From assembly GCF_900108295.1 (NCBI RefSeq), contig NZ_FNWK01000003.1:316295-380294 (forward strand): a DNA stretch of 64,000 nt. The letters run 5' to 3'. Positions 29,936-40,443 of the stretch are shown in pieces; position 1 is the first letter of the stretch; each line of letters opens with the position of its first letter. This stretch comes from Sphingopyxis sp. YR583. Lineage in GTDB: Bacteria > Pseudomonadota > Alphaproteobacteria > Sphingomonadales > Sphingomonadaceae. A program made the translations under genes and the position numbers. A model generated the notes under the pieces. The model saw nothing but the letters and a program-made list of their open reading frames with translations, was not told the origin of the DNA and did not search any database.

Positions 29936-31270
29936 TTATTTCGCTGCTGGGCGCACACCGCCGACGATCGACAGGACGATCGCGGTCACCGCATTGCGGA
30001 TCGCGGGCTCGGCTTTCGGAGCGAAGAAGGGTGAATGGTTCGTCGGCGCGGGTTCGCCCTTTGCCTTGAGGTCGGCGAGCACCGCCGGATCATAGCCGCC
30101 GATGCCGAAAAAAAGCGACGGTACCCCCGCGTCGACGAATTCGGAATAATCCTCGCTCCCCGACATCGGCGCCGCACTCGCTGGCGCAAAGACGAGGCTC
30201 TTGCCGAACACCGGCGTCAGCGCTGCCACCGCGGCCTTCGCCATCGGTTCATCGTTGGTCAGGACGCCGGTGCCGCCGAGATAGCGGATCGTCGGCTCAG
30301 GCGCCTTGCCCATCGTCGCCGCCGATTTTGCGACGCGCGCGGTGCCGTCCTGAAGCAACTTGCGCACCTCGGGCGACTGCGACCGCAGATTGACCTTTAC
30401 CTCGGCGCTGTCGGGGATGATGTTCGGCGCGCTACCCGCATTGATCGCACCGATCGTCAGCACACCAAAGGCGGCGGGATCCTTTTCGCGGCTGATCACC
30501 ACCTGCGTGTCGGTGACGAAGCGCGCGGCGATCGGGATCGGGTCGATCGTCGCGGCGGGCATCGAACCATGTCCGCCTCGGCCATGGAAGGTGATCGAAT
30601 AGCTGTCCGACGCCGACGATCCTGCCCCCGCCTTGATCGCGACGACGCCGGCGGGAAGGTTCGACACATGCGCGGCGAAACCGAAATCGGGTTTCGGGAA
30701 ACGCGTCAACAACCCGTCGTCGAGCATCGCGCGCGCGCCGAGCAGCGGCTCCTCGGCGGGTTGGCCGATCAGCACGACGGTGCCCGACCAGCTATCGCGC
30801 ATCGCGGAGAGCGCCTGCGCGACACCGACCAGATAGGCGACATGCGTGTCGTGTCCGCAGGCGTGCATGACGGGCACATCCTTGCCCTCATAGGTCGCGC
30901 GCGCCTTGCTCGACCAGGCAAGGCCGGTCTTTTCCTCCATCGGCAGCGCGTCCATGTCGGCGCGCACGAGGATCGTCGGACCCTCGCCATTTTTCAGTAC
31001 GCCGACGACGCCGGTGCCGCCGACCTTTTCGGTCACGGTGAAGCCCGCCTTGCGCAAATGCTGCGCAAGGATACCAGCGGTGCGCACTTCCTGCATCCCG
31101 AGTTCGGGGTTCTGATGCAGATCCTTGTAGAGCGCATCGAGCGCCGGGTAATTTTTGTCGAGCAGCGCGGTCAGCCGCGCGTTGGCGGCACCGAGGTCGG
31201 GTGCCGCCTGCGCGGCGGTGGAAAGAGCTACGGCCAGCGAAAACCCCGCCACGCTCAGCCAGTGCTTCAT
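29936..31270 (-). CDS. Secreted M20 family amidohydrolase
   Basis: A 444-residue zinc amidohydrolase of the M20D (hippurate/IAA-amino acid hydrolase) group, with a signal peptide ending in STAAQA. Metal-site motifs are VRADMDALP, MHACGHDTH and GQPAEEPLLGA, with a late SGSEDYSEF. The dimerisation domain has HGRGGHGSMP. It would cleave N-acyl amino acids or similar amides in the periplasm. Start at ATG 31270 (an alternative lies 2 codons upstream). It precedes the TRIC-type gene, likely as an operon. Confidence 0.92.
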   Translation of the reverse strand: MKHWLSVAGFSLAVALSTAAQAAPDLGAANARLTALLDKNYPALDALYKDLHQNPELGMQEVRTAGILAQHLRKAGFTVTEKVGGTGVVGVLKNGEGPTILVRADMDALPMEEKTGLAWSSKARATYEGKDVPVMHACGHDTHVAYLVGVAQALSAMRDSWSGTVVLIGQPAEEPLLGARAMLDDGLLTRFPKPDFGFAAHVSNLPAGVVAIKAGAGSSASDSYSITFHGRGGHGSMPAATIDPIPIAARFVTDTQVVISREKDPAAFGVLTIGAINAGSAPNIIPDSAEVKVNLRSQSPEVRKLLQDGTARVAKSAATMGKAPEPTIRYLGGTGVLTNDEPMAKAAVAALTPVFGKSLVFAPASAAPMSGSEDYSEFVDAGVPSLFFGIGGYDPAVLADLKAKGEPAPTNHSPFFAPKAEPAIRNAVTAIVLSIVGGVRPAAK

Positions 31271-31335
31271 TCCCATCCCCTTCTCCCTTATTTCTCGTCA
31301 AATATGGACGACGCCCCATATACGGGCGAGCGCTA

Positions 31336-32163
31336 TCACCCAGCCTTCGACGGCACAATGGACGCACGCAAAACAGCAAGCGCGAGCGCATAGCCGAGGA
31401 TCGACGACGCGCCGTAGCCGCTGAGCGGTACGGGATAGGGGCCGATTATCGAAGCAAGCGTAAAGCCCGCCATGACGCCTGCAAGCGATCGGGCCGCACG
31501 GGCGTTTCGGGGTTGCACGAACAGGGGAGCGACGCAGGCGAAGATGAGCGTGGTACCGATCAGCAGGGCCAGCATCGCACTGGTCGCAAAGGCATCAGGG
31601 ACCACTCGCTCGACAAAAGGCACGGGATCGAGCGGATCGGGCCGGAGCGATGTTATCGCGACTGCCGCTATGGAAGCCGCCGCGCCGATCGCCGTGACCC
31701 CATGCTCGCCCCGACCGACACGGGAGAATAAAAAGGCCGCAGCCAACGCAAGCGCGGCGCCGAGGTCGGGCTGGATCGCGAAAATAGCGCCCAGCGCCGT
31801 CACGATTCCGATTTGCCCCGCACCGGAAAGGCGCGGGAGCAGGACCATGATCGCCGGCAGAAGAAGCATGGCCGCATGCAGGCGTATCGGGCCGATGGGA
31901 AGCCAGCGCCGCACCCCTTCGAGATCGAAACCGCTCAATAGCGTCGTGGCAATTCCTGCGACACCGATCCCAACCAGTCCCGTCACTACGCGTCCGGCAA
32001 GGCTGCGCATCGGGACCGAGACGATGACGAGGCCCAAAAGAAGCGACAGGCCGTTCAGCACGACATAGGTGAGCGGCGCGCCGCCCACCCAAAAATGCAG
32101 CATGCCGCTCGCCGTCGCCGCAACAAGCGCCGCCACAGCAAGCCAAGGCACGCGTCGTTCCAT
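31336..32163 (-). CDS. Short SEDS-like (FtsW/RodA-related) membrane protein
   Basis: A 275-residue, almost wholly hydrophobic protein with eight or nine helices. Three stretches recall FtsW/RodA: VRRWLPIGPIRLHAAMLLLP (compare G.RRW...G...QPSE), IFAIQPDLGAALALAAAFLF (compare QPD.GTA) and PLSGYGASSILGYALALAVL (compare P..SYGGSS.L). It is over 100 residues shorter than true SEDS glycan polymerases and lacks the strict QPSE motif, so polymerase activity is doubtful. It follows lpdA by 26 bases and may be the last gene of the TCA operon. No partner penicillin-binding protein is adjacent. Confidence 0.55.
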   Translation of the reverse strand: MERRVPWLAVAALVAATASGMLHFWVGGAPLTYVVLNGLSLLLGLVIVSVPMRSLAGRVVTGLVGIGVAGIATTLLSGFDLEGVRRWLPIGPIRLHAAMLLLPAIMVLLPRLSGAGQIGIVTALGAIFAIQPDLGAALALAAAFLFSRVGRGEHGVTAIGAAASIAAVAITSLRPDPLDPVPFVERVVPDAFATSAMLALLIGTTLIFACVAPLFVQPRNARAARSLAGVMAGFTLASIIGPYPVPLSGYGASSILGYALALAVLRASIVPSKAG

Positions 32164-32189
32164 CCCCGCCCCCTTGGGAAATGACGTCG

Positions 32190-33587
32190 TCAGATGTGGA
32201 TCGGCTTGCCCGTCACCGCCATCGCGGCTTCCTTGATCGCTTCGCTGTGCGTCGGATGTGCGTGGCAGGTGTAAGCGATATCTTCGGACGTCGCGCCGAA
32301 TTCCATCGCCTGCGCTGCCTGCGCAATCATCGTGCCCGCAACGCTGGCGATGCACCAGACGCCGAGGACGCGGTCGCTCTTGGCATCGGCGATCACTTTC
32401 ACAAAACCATCGGGCTCGTGGTTGGTCTTGGCGCGGCTGTTCCCGAGCATCGGGAATTTGCCGACCTTGACCTCGCCCTTTTCCTTCGCCTGCTCTTCGG
32501 TCAGGCCGACGCCGGCGATTTCGGGCCAAGTGTAGACGACCGACGGGATGACGTCGTGGTTCACGATACCGGTGAGACCCGCGATATTCTCTGCGCAGGC
32601 GATGCCTTCGTCCTCGGCCTTGTGCGCGAGCATCGGACCGGGAATGACGTCGCCGATCGCCCAGATGCCGGGAACCTGCGTCGAGAAATCATGGTCGGTT
32701 TCGATCTGGCCGCGCTGGTTGACCGCGAGGCCCGCCTTGTCGAGCCCGAGGCCGTCGGTGTTCGGACGGCGCCCGATCGAGACGAGCACGACATCGGCTT
32801 CGAGCGTTTCGGCCTCGCCGCCGGCGGCGGGCTCGAGCGTCAGCACGGCCTTCTTGCCCTTGACCTCGGCCTTGGTAACCTTGGTCTTGAGCTTGAATTC
32901 CATGCCCTGCTTCTTGAGGATCTTGTTCGCTTCCTTACGAACGTCGCCGTCCATGCCCGGCAGGATCTGATCGAGGAACTCGACGACGGTGACCTTTGCG
33001 CCGAGGCGGCGCCACACGCTGCCGAGTTCGAGCCCGATCACGCCGCCGCCGATGACGACCATATGGCCCGGCACCTTCGCGAGTTCGAGCGCGCCGGTCG
33101 AATCGACGATGATCTGCTTGTCGTTATCGACCGCGACGCCCGGAAGCGGAGTCACCGACGATCCGGTGGCGATGATGATATTCTTGGCGCGATAGGTCTT
33201 TCCGGCAACCTCGACGCTGTCCTTCGAGGTGAACTGCGCATAGCCCTTGAGCCAGTCGACCTTGTTCTTCTTGAACAGATATTCGATGCCGCCGGTCAGG
33301 CCCTTCACCGCGTCGATGCGCTGGCCGTGCATCGTCGGCAGATCGAGTTCAGGCTTCACCTTGATGCCCATCTTCGCCATCGAACCATTGGCGGCTGCGT
33401 CGAAATATTCCGAAGCGTGGAGCATCGCCTTCGACGGGATACAGCCGACGTTGAGACAGGTGCCGCCGAGCGTCTCGCGCCCTTCGGCGCACGCGGTCTT
33501 GAGGCCGAGCTGCGCCGCGCGGATCGCCGCGACATAGCCGCCGGGGCCCGAACCGATGACAAGGACGTCGTAGTCGTAATCAGCCAT
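32190..33587 (-). CDS. lpdA: Dihydrolipoyl dehydrogenase (E3)
   Basis: A 465-residue FAD disulfide oxidoreductase that reoxidises dihydrolipoamide on 2-oxoglutarate dehydrogenase and related complexes. It has VLVIGSGPGGYVAAIRAAQLG for FAD, the redox pair in GGTCLNVGCIPSK, the NAD-binding VIGGGVIGLELGSVW, and the C-terminal HAHPTHSEA with the catalytic His. ATG 33587 is chosen over a Met two codons upstream. It closes the mdh-sucD-sucA-sucB operon. Confidence 0.98.
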   Translation of the reverse strand: MADYDYDVLVIGSGPGGYVAAIRAAQLGLKTACAEGRETLGGTCLNVGCIPSKAMLHASEYFDAAANGSMAKMGIKVKPELDLPTMHGQRIDAVKGLTGGIEYLFKKNKVDWLKGYAQFTSKDSVEVAGKTYRAKNIIIATGSSVTPLPGVAVDNDKQIIVDSTGALELAKVPGHMVVIGGGVIGLELGSVWRRLGAKVTVVEFLDQILPGMDGDVRKEANKILKKQGMEFKLKTKVTKAEVKGKKAVLTLEPAAGGEAETLEADVVLVSIGRRPNTDGLGLDKAGLAVNQRGQIETDHDFSTQVPGIWAIGDVIPGPMLAHKAEDEGIACAENIAGLTGIVNHDVIPSVVYTWPEIAGVGLTEEQAKEKGEVKVGKFPMLGNSRAKTNHEPDGFVKVIADAKSDRVLGVWCIASVAGTMIAQAAQAMEFGATSEDIAYTCHAHPTHSEAIKEAAMAVTGKPIHI

Positions 33588-33635
33588 GTTCAATCTACCT
33601 CAATTTTCTGCCTCGGCGCCGGAGAGCGACTCCGC

Positions 33636-33953
33636 TCAAATCGGCAGCCCGGATTTCGCGGCGCATGATTTCATAACCGGGGTCGCCATTTCGGGCGACA
33701 GGCCGATCAGTTCCGATGCGCTATATTTCTTGATCAATTCGTCGGCCGTACATTTGCACACCTTGGCGGCAACGTCTGCCGGCGCTCCGCTACCCTCGGC
33801 CGCCGTGCGGCACGATTCGCCGAAGCTTTCGACGAAACTGGTTTTGAGACCGTCCTCGAAACCCTTCTGCATGCGGCTCTCGCCCTCGCTGCAACCCGCA
33901 AGGGCGGCAGCGACGGCGAAGGCCAGAATTGCACGGGGAGAAGAGGCCGTCAT
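33636..33953 (-). CDS. Small cysteine-containing lipoprotein in the TCA operon
   Basis: A 105-residue protein with a lipoprotein signal (AILAFAVAAALAGC, Cys21). Its mature domain has four cysteines (in SCRTAAEG, KVCKCTADEL, MKSCAAKSG), spaced so that two disulfides could form. It lies 4 bases after the sucB stop and 48 before lpdA, so it is co-transcribed with cytoplasmic TCA enzymes although it must sit in the envelope. Function unknown; no domain recognised. Confidence 0.8.
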   Translation of the reverse strand: MTASSPRAILAFAVAAALAGCSEGESRMQKGFEDGLKTSFVESFGESCRTAAEGSGAPADVAAKVCKCTADELIKKYSASELIGLSPEMATPVMKSCAAKSGLPI

Positions 33954-33957
33954 CGGA

Positions 33958-35196
33958 TCAAAGATCGATCAGCAGGCGGGTCGGATCCTCGATCGCTTCC
34001 TTGATCGTCTTGAGGAACGTTACCGCTTCGCGGCCGTCGATCAGGCGATGGTCATAGCTCATCGCGATATACATCATCGGCCGGATCACGATCTCGCCGT
34101 TCCGCACGACCGGGCGATCCTCGATGCGATGGAGGCCGAGCACCGCCGACTGCGGCGGGTTGATGATCGGGGTCGACATCAGGCCGCCGAACACGCCGCC
34201 GTTCGAGATGGTGAAGGTACCGCCGGTCATGTCGTCCATGGTCAGCGTGCCTTCCTTGGCGCGCTTGCCGAGATCTGCGATCGCCTTTTCGATGTCGGCG
34301 AACGACATGCTGTCGGCGTTGCGCACCACGGGCACGACGAGGCCGTTCGGCGCGCTGACCGCAACCGAGACGTCGAGATAATTGTGATAGACGATCTCGT
34401 CGCCGTCGATGCGCGCGTTCACCGCCGGGATGTCATGCGCGGCGAGCGCGACCGCCTTGGTGAAGAAGCTCATGAAGCCGAGGCGCACGCCATGCTTCTT
34501 TTCGAAGCTGTCGCGATATTTGTCGCGCGTCGCCATCACCGCCGACATGTCGACATCGTTGAACGTCGTCAGCATCGCCGCCGTGTCCTGCGCGGCCTTC
34601 AGGCGCTTCGCGATCGTCTGGCGCATACGCGTCATCTTGACGCGCTCTTCCTGACGGCCGGGCGCGCCGCTGGCGGCCGGGGCGGATGCGGCGACCGGAG
34701 CGGGCGCGGCAGCCGGTGCATTGTTGGCGGCGGCGAGCACATCTTCCTTGGTCAGACGGCCGTCCTTGCCGCTGCCCTGGATCTTCGTGGGGTCGACGCC
34801 ATGCTCGAGCACGAGGCGGCGGACGGCGGGCGACATGGTGGTAACCGTGTCGACGCTTTCGCCGGCCGGGGCTGCGGTCGCGGCAGGCGCCGGTGCGGCG
34901 GCTTCGGCCTTGGCAGGTGCAGGCGCGGCCGCTGCGGGAGCCGGCGCGGCGGCGGCACCGCCGGCTTCGATCGTTGCAATCGCTGCGCCGACATTGACCG
35001 TATCGCCGACCGCGGCGAGCTGCTGGCCCATCACGCCCGCAACGGGCGACGGGACTTCGACCGCGACCTTGTCGGTTTCGAGGCTCGCGATAGGCTCGTC
35101 GAGCGCGACGGCTTCACCCGGCTTTTTCAGCCATTCGCCGATCGTCGCTTCGGTGACGCTTTCGCCCAGCGTGGGGACTTTGACTTCGGTGCTCAT
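33958..35196 (-). CDS. sucB: 2-oxoglutarate dehydrogenase E2, dihydrolipoyl succinyltransferase
   Basis: The 412-residue E2 core subunit has an N-terminal lipoyl domain with the lipoylated Lys in [10 protein letters not shown], an Ala/Pro-rich linker (about 80-115), an E3-binding domain ([29 protein letters not shown] region), a second linker, and the catalytic domain ending [15 protein letters not shown] with the active-site His and Asp. It transfers succinyl from E1 to CoA. It lies 19 bases after sucA. Confidence 0.98.
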   Translation of the reverse strand: MSTEVKVPTLGESVTEATIGEWLKKPGEAVALDEPIASLETDKVAVEVPSPVAGVMGQQLAAVGDTVNVGAAIATIEAGGAAAAPAPAAAAPAPAKAEAAAPAPAATAAPAGESVDTVTTMSPAVRRLVLEHGVDPTKIQGSGKDGRLTKEDVLAAANNAPAAAPAPVAASAPAASGAPGRQEERVKMTRMRQTIAKRLKAAQDTAAMLTTFNDVDMSAVMATRDKYRDSFEKKHGVRLGFMSFFTKAVALAAHDIPAVNARIDGDEIVYHNYLDVSVAVSAPNGLVVPVVRNADSMSFADIEKAIADLGKRAKEGTLTMDDMTGGTFTISNGGVFGGLMSTPIINPPQSAVLGLHRIEDRPVVRNGEIVIRPMMYIAMSYDHRLIDGREAVTFLKTIKEAIEDPTRLLIDL

Positions 35197-35215
35197 CGGT
35201 GCAGTTCCTTGGGGC

Positions 35216-38038
35216 TCAGGCTTTGTTCTTGGTACGGCGGATTTCGGCGCGAACCGAAAGGCCGAGCGCATCGGCGACGAGCGCCGATTGTTCGGTCTGG
35301 TGGCGGCTCATCAGGCCCGTTGCGGGCGAGGCCGCAGCGGCGCGGCCGGCGTAGCGCGGACGCATGCCTTTGTGGCCGGCATTGGTGAGCGCTTCCTCGA
35401 TCAGTTCGTTGACGAAGAACCACGCGCCGTTGTTGCGCGGCTCTTCCTGCGCCCAGACCACCTCTTCGAGGTTCGGCATGCGTTTCAGGCGGACGCTGAG
35501 CGGATCACCCGGGAAGGGATAGATCTGCTCGACGCGAACGATCGTGGTGTCGGCGAGGCCCGCAGCATCGCGTGCCTCCATCAGATCGTATCCGACCTTG
35601 CCCGAACAGAGGACGACGCGCTTGACGTCCTTGTCGGCGGGCGGCGTGCGATCCGACATCAGGCGGCGGAAATGCGCATCACCGATGAAGTCCGAGCGCT
35701 GCGACACCGCCAGCTTGTGCCGGAGCAGCGACTTCGGGGTCATAATGATCAGCGGCTTGCGGAACGGACGCAGCATCTGGCGGCGCAGGACGTGGAAATA
35801 GTTCGACGGGGTCGAAATATTGCACACCTGGATATTGTCGCCGGCACAAAGCTGAAGGAAGCGCTCGAGGCGCGCCGAGCTATGTTCGGGCCCCTGCCCT
35901 TCATAACCGTGCGGCAGCAGCATCACGAGGCCGTTGGCGCGCAGCCACTTGGCCTCGCCCGACGCGATGAACTGGTCGATCATGATCTGCGCGCCGTTGG
36001 CGAAGTCGCCGAACTGCGCTTCCCAGAGCACGAGGCTCTTCGGATCAGCCATCGCATAGCCATATTCGAAGCCGAGCACGCCATATTCGGAGAGCGGGCT
36101 GTCGAGCACTTCGAACCGGCCGTGCGGCACGGTCGTCAGCGGGACATATTTATCCTCGGTCTTCTGGTCGACCCAGACCGCGTGACGCTGGCTGAAGGTA
36201 CCGCGCCCCGAATCCTGGCCCGACAGACGCACCTGATAGCCTTCGCTGAGCAAGGTGCCGAACGCGAGGCTCTCGGCGGTCGCCCAGTCGAACACTTCGC
36301 CGTCGCTCTTGTCGGCGAACATCGCGCCGCGCGCGTCGATCACGCGGCGGAGCGTCTTATGGACTTCGACGTTATCGGGGATCGTCGTCAGCGTGCGACC
36401 GATCGAATCGAACAATTTGTCCGAAACCCCGGTCGAGATGTTGCGACGCGCATTTTCGGGGTCGGCGGGGGCATGAAGCCCCGACCAGCGGCCCGCGAAC
36501 CAATCGGCCTTGTTCGGCTTGTAGCTTTTGGCCGCTTCGAAGTCGCTTTCGAGACGTGCAACGAACTCGGCGCGGTGAGCGTCGGCCCAGCCTGCGTCAA
36601 TCACGCCTTCGGCTTCGAGCTTCGCGGCGCACAGCTGCGACACCGGCGGGTGCTGGCGAATGACACCATACATCAGCGGCTGCGTGAACGAAGGCTCGTC
36701 GCCCTCGTTGTGGCCGAAGCGGCGATAGCACCACATATCGATCACAACATCGCGCTTGAACTGCTGACGGAAATCGATCGCGAGCTTGCATGCGAAGGTG
36801 ACGGCTTCGGGATCGTCGCCGTTGACGTGCAGGATCGGCGCCATCACGCCCTTCGCAACGTCCGACGGATAAGGCGACGAGCGCGCGAACTGCGGGCTGG
36901 TCGTGAAGCCGATCTGGTTGTTGACGATGAAATGGATGCAGCCGCCGGTGTTATAGCCGCGGATGCCCGAGAAGCCGAGGCATTCCCAGACGATCCCCTG
37001 CCCCGCGAACGCCGCGTCGCCGTGGATCAGCACGGGCAGGACTTGCTCATGCTTGCCAAGATCGTCGCGCACAACCTGCTGCGCGCGCACCTTGCCGAGC
37101 ACGACCGGGTCGGCCGCCTCAAGGTGCGACGGGTTGGGAACGAGAGACATATGCACCGACGCGCCGCCGAACTCGCGGTCGGTCGAGGTGCCGAGGTGAT
37201 ATTTGACGTCGCCCGAACCGCCGACGTCGTCGGGGTTTGCCGAGCCGCCGGCGAATTCGTGGAAGATCACCTTGTACGGCTTCGCCATGACGTTCGCGAG
37301 CATATTGAGACGCCCGCGATGCGCCATGCCATAGACGATTTCACGCACGCCATATTGGCCGCCATATTTGATGATGGCTTCCATCGCGGGGATCATGCTC
37401 TCGCCGCCGTCGAGGCCGAAACGCTTGGTTCCGACATATTTGCGCGCGAGGAATTTTTCCCACTCCTCGGCCTGGATCACCTTGTTCAGGATGGCGCGTT
37501 TGCCCTCGACCGAAAATTCGATGATCTTGTCGGCGCCTTCCATGCGTTCCTGCAGGAACTGGCGCTCCTCAATGTCGGCGATGTGCATATATTCAAGGCC
37601 GACATTGCCGCAGTAGTTCGCGCGCAGGATCGCCACGATCTCGCGAATGGTCGCCTTTTCGAGACCCAGTGTGCCACCGATGAACACGGGACGATCCTGA
37701 TCGGCGCCGACGAAGCCGTGAAATTCAGGCGTCAGATCGGCGGGCAGCTCGCGCGTGCTGAGCCCGAGCGGATCGAGGTTGGCCGCGAGGTGGCCGCGCA
37801 CGCGATAGGTGCGGATCAGCATCATCGCGCGGATCGAATCGTCCGCGGCGCGCTCGACTTCGGCGTTCGACAGCGGGGCGCCCGCCTTGGCGGCGGCCGC
37901 CTTCACCGCAACCTGCATCTGCTGCGGGTCGAGCGCGGCGGTCAGGTCGTCGCTGTCGATCCGGGGCCAGTTCTTCGGCGCCCAGCTCGGGCCGGCCTGC
38001 GGCTCGTCGATGTCGAAGCTTTGTCGTTCGAGGTTCAT
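35216..38038 (-). CDS. sucA: 2-oxoglutarate dehydrogenase E1
   Basis: The 940-residue thiamine-diphosphate E1 decarboxylates 2-oxoglutarate. Typical features are the [12 protein letters not shown] loop, [12 protein letters not shown] with the ThDP-magnesium region and GFTTSP, the [10 protein letters not shown] block, and [24 protein letters not shown] in the second half. ATG 38038 is preceded by a 47-base leader from sucD holding a strong hairpin. It forms an operon with sucD upstream and sucB downstream. Confidence 0.98.
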   Translation of the reverse strand: MNLERQSFDIDEPQAGPSWAPKNWPRIDSDDLTAALDPQQMQVAVKAAAAKAGAPLSNAEVERAADDSIRAMMLIRTYRVRGHLAANLDPLGLSTRELPADLTPEFHGFVGADQDRPVFIGGTLGLEKATIREIVAILRANYCGNVGLEYMHIADIEERQFLQERMEGADKIIEFSVEGKRAILNKVIQAEEWEKFLARKYVGTKRFGLDGGESMIPAMEAIIKYGGQYGVREIVYGMAHRGRLNMLANVMAKPYKVIFHEFAGGSANPDDVGGSGDVKYHLGTSTDREFGGASVHMSLVPNPSHLEAADPVVLGKVRAQQVVRDDLGKHEQVLPVLIHGDAAFAGQGIVWECLGFSGIRGYNTGGCIHFIVNNQIGFTTSPQFARSSPYPSDVAKGVMAPILHVNGDDPEAVTFACKLAIDFRQQFKRDVVIDMWCYRRFGHNEGDEPSFTQPLMYGVIRQHPPVSQLCAAKLEAEGVIDAGWADAHRAEFVARLESDFEAAKSYKPNKADWFAGRWSGLHAPADPENARRNISTGVSDKLFDSIGRTLTTIPDNVEVHKTLRRVIDARGAMFADKSDGEVFDWATAESLAFGTLLSEGYQVRLSGQDSGRGTFSQRHAVWVDQKTEDKYVPLTTVPHGRFEVLDSPLSEYGVLGFEYGYAMADPKSLVLWEAQFGDFANGAQIMIDQFIASGEAKWLRANGLVMLLPHGYEGQGPEHSSARLERFLQLCAGDNIQVCNISTPSNYFHVLRRQMLRPFRKPLIIMTPKSLLRHKLAVSQRSDFIGDAHFRRLMSDRTPPADKDVKRVVLCSGKVGYDLMEARDAAGLADTTIVRVEQIYPFPGDPLSVRLKRMPNLEEVVWAQEEPRNNGAWFFVNELIEEALTNAGHKGMRPRYAGRAAAASPATGLMSRHQTEQSALVADALGLSVRAEIRRTKNKA

Positions 38039-38085
38039 CTGCTTTTCCACGGGGAGGTAAGAATGGGTTTTATATGGGGAGCGGA

Positions 38086-38114
38086 GGCCCGCCAGCAAAG
38101 GGTGCCGGCGGGCC
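38086..38114 (-). repeat. Intercistronic stem-loop, sucD-sucA
   Basis: GGCCCGCC (38086-38093) pairs perfectly with GGCGGGCC (38107-38114) around 13 bases, in the gap just after the sucD stop. There is no T-run, so it is more likely a processing or stability element, or a weak attenuator, than a terminator. Confidence 0.6.
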
Positions 38115-38120
38115 GTCCAA

Positions 38121-39011
38121 TCAGACGCGTTCCTTGAGCACTTCGGCGAGCGTCGAGCCGAGTTCCGACGGGCTTGCCGACACCTTGATGCCAGCAGCTT
38201 CCATCGCCGCGATCTTGCTTTCGGCGTCGCCCTTGCCACCCGACACGATCGCACCGGCATGGCCCATGCGGCGGCCCGGAGGCGCGGTGCGGCCCGCGAT
38301 GAAGCCGGCCATCGGCTTCTTGCGGCCGCGCTTCGCTTCGTCGATCAGGAACTGTGCAGCCTGCTCCTCGGCGTCGCCGCCGATTTCGCCGATCATGATG
38401 ATCGACTTGGTCGCTTCGTCGGCGAGGAAGAGTTCGAGCACGTCGATGAAGTTGGTGCCGTTGACCGGGTCGCCGCCGATGCCGACAGCGGTCGTCTGAC
38501 CGAGGCCGACGTTCGTGGTCTGGAACACGGCTTCATAGGTGAGCGTGCCCGAGCGCGAAACGACGCCGACGCTGCCCTTCGAGAAAATGCTGCCGGGCAT
38601 GATCCCGATCTTGCATTCGCCCGGCGTCAGCACGCCGGGGCAGTTCGGGCCGATCAGGCGCGATTTCGAGCCGCTGAGGGCGCGCTTCACCTTGACCATG
38701 TCGAGCACCGGAATGCCCTCGGTGATGCAGACGATCAGCTCCATCTCGGCGTCGATCGCCTCGAGGATCGAGTCGGCAGCGAACGGCGGCGGAACGTAGA
38801 TGCAGCTCGCGGTCGCGCGGGTCGCGGCCTTGGCTTCTTCAACGGTGTTGAAGTTCGGCAGGCCGATGTGCGTCGTGCCGCCCTTGCCCGGCGTCACGCC
38901 GCCGACCATTTGCGTGCCATAAGCCAGCGCCTGTTCGGTGTGGAAGGTGCCGGTCGCACCGGTCATCCCTTGCGTGATGACCTTGGTATTCTTGTCGATG
39001 AGGATGGACAT
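38121..39011 (-). CDS. sucD: Succinyl-CoA ligase, alpha subunit
   Basis: The 296-residue CoA-binding alpha subunit has the N-terminal [22 protein letters not shown]ossmann loop, [35 protein letters not shown], and the phospho-histidine region [14 protein letters not shown]. It works with SucC to make ATP or GTP from succinyl-CoA. The beta subunit gene is not next to it, which is unusual. It lies between mdh and sucA. Confidence 0.98.
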   Translation of the reverse strand: MSILIDKNTKVITQGMTGATGTFHTEQALAYGTQMVGGVTPGKGGTTHIGLPNFNTVEEAKAATRATASCIYVPPPFAADSILEAIDAEMELIVCITEGIPVLDMVKVKRALSGSKSRLIGPNCPGVLTPGECKIGIMPGSIFSKGSVGVVSRSGTLTYEAVFQTTNVGLGQTTAVGIGGDPVNGTNFIDVLELFLADEATKSIIMIGEIGGDAEEQAAQFLIDEAKRGRKKPMAGFIAGRTAPPGRRMGHAGAIVSGGKGDAESKIAAMEAAGIKVSASPSELGSTLAEVLKERV

Positions 39012-39039
39012 ATATTATTCTCCTGGGGAGAGCCGGCCG

Positions 39040-39058
39040 GCCCGGCGAGACGCCGGGC
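39040..39058 (-). repeat. Intercistronic stem-loop, mdh-sucD
   Basis: GCCCGGCG (39040-39047) and CGCCGGGC (39051-39058) form a perfect 8-bp stem with a 3-base loop between the mdh stop and the sucD ribosome site. No U-run follows. It is a second GC-rich hairpin in the same operon, similar in placement to the one before sucA. Confidence 0.6.
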
Positions 39059-39072
39059 GCAGCCAAAAGGGA

Positions 39073-40074
<1,002 letters not shown>

Positions 40075-40189
40075 TCACGGACCGGCGGGAGCACGGGCTA
40101 AAGCTCCGCTCCGGTCCCAAGACTGGCGTCGCCCCTACGCCGATTCCCTTAAGGAAACAACAGCGAAAAGGACGAAAAACGGCCTTTCT

Positions 40190-40206
40190 TTGCTAATAGT
40201 TCGCAA
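40190..40206. promoter_or_regulatory. Imperfect palindrome, possible regulator site for the mdh operon
   Basis: TTGCTAATAGTTCGCAA reads TTGC-n-AA-nnn-TT-n-GCAA on both strands and is followed by AATAATGATAAGG. The AT-rich dyad faintly resembles Fur-type iron boxes, and TCA genes are often iron-controlled. The match is too weak to name the regulator. Confidence 0.3.
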
Positions 40207-40257
40207 TAATGATAAGGTGACTTTTAAGGCGCCCTGCCCGCATGGAATGACGGTAAA

Positions 40258-40341
40258 GTGAGACAAGGATATGATGCTCCGGCGATGCTGACACCATATT
40301 GTCCCGCAGCAAAAGATGGATCTTTCGCCGGGTTGTCTCAC
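40258..40341. ncRNA. Candidate structured RNA (leader element upstream of mdh or deacetylase)
   Basis: Nested helices are visible. P1 is GTGAGACAA (40258-40266) with TTGTCTCAC (40333-40341), 9 bp. P2 is CCGGCGA (40279-40285) with TCGCCGG (40325-40331), 7 bp. Inside P2 lie P3, TGCTG (40286-40290) with CAGCA (40307-40311), extended by ACA/TGT, and a small hairpin P4, AAGA-tgga-TCTT (40313-40324). This is a multi-branched fold of 84 bases. On the minus strand it would lie about 220 bases upstream of mdh as a leader; on the plus strand about 100 bases upstream of the deacetylase. I do not recognise the family. Confidence 0.45.
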
Positions 40342-40443
40342 CCACGCGCCCTATGCTAGCCTGAAGAAAGCTTGGCGCGACAGCGGGACATCCCGCGGGC
40401 GCCGGTTAACTCTCCCTTATCGCAGCACTGTTAGGCGCGAGGC

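Noticed and set aside
34721..38137. Open frame of over 1100 codons on the plus strand opposite sucA and sucB
   Set aside because: It is antisense to two clear enzymes. Long opposite-strand frames are expected in GC-rich coding DNA, and its translation is Arg/Ala/Asp-rich with no domain.
40258..40341. A tRNA or tmRNA in the mdh upstream region
   Set aside because: There is no T-loop GTTCRANYC, no 7-bp acceptor with CCA, and no anticodon arm at the right place. The helices nest rather than form a cloverleaf.
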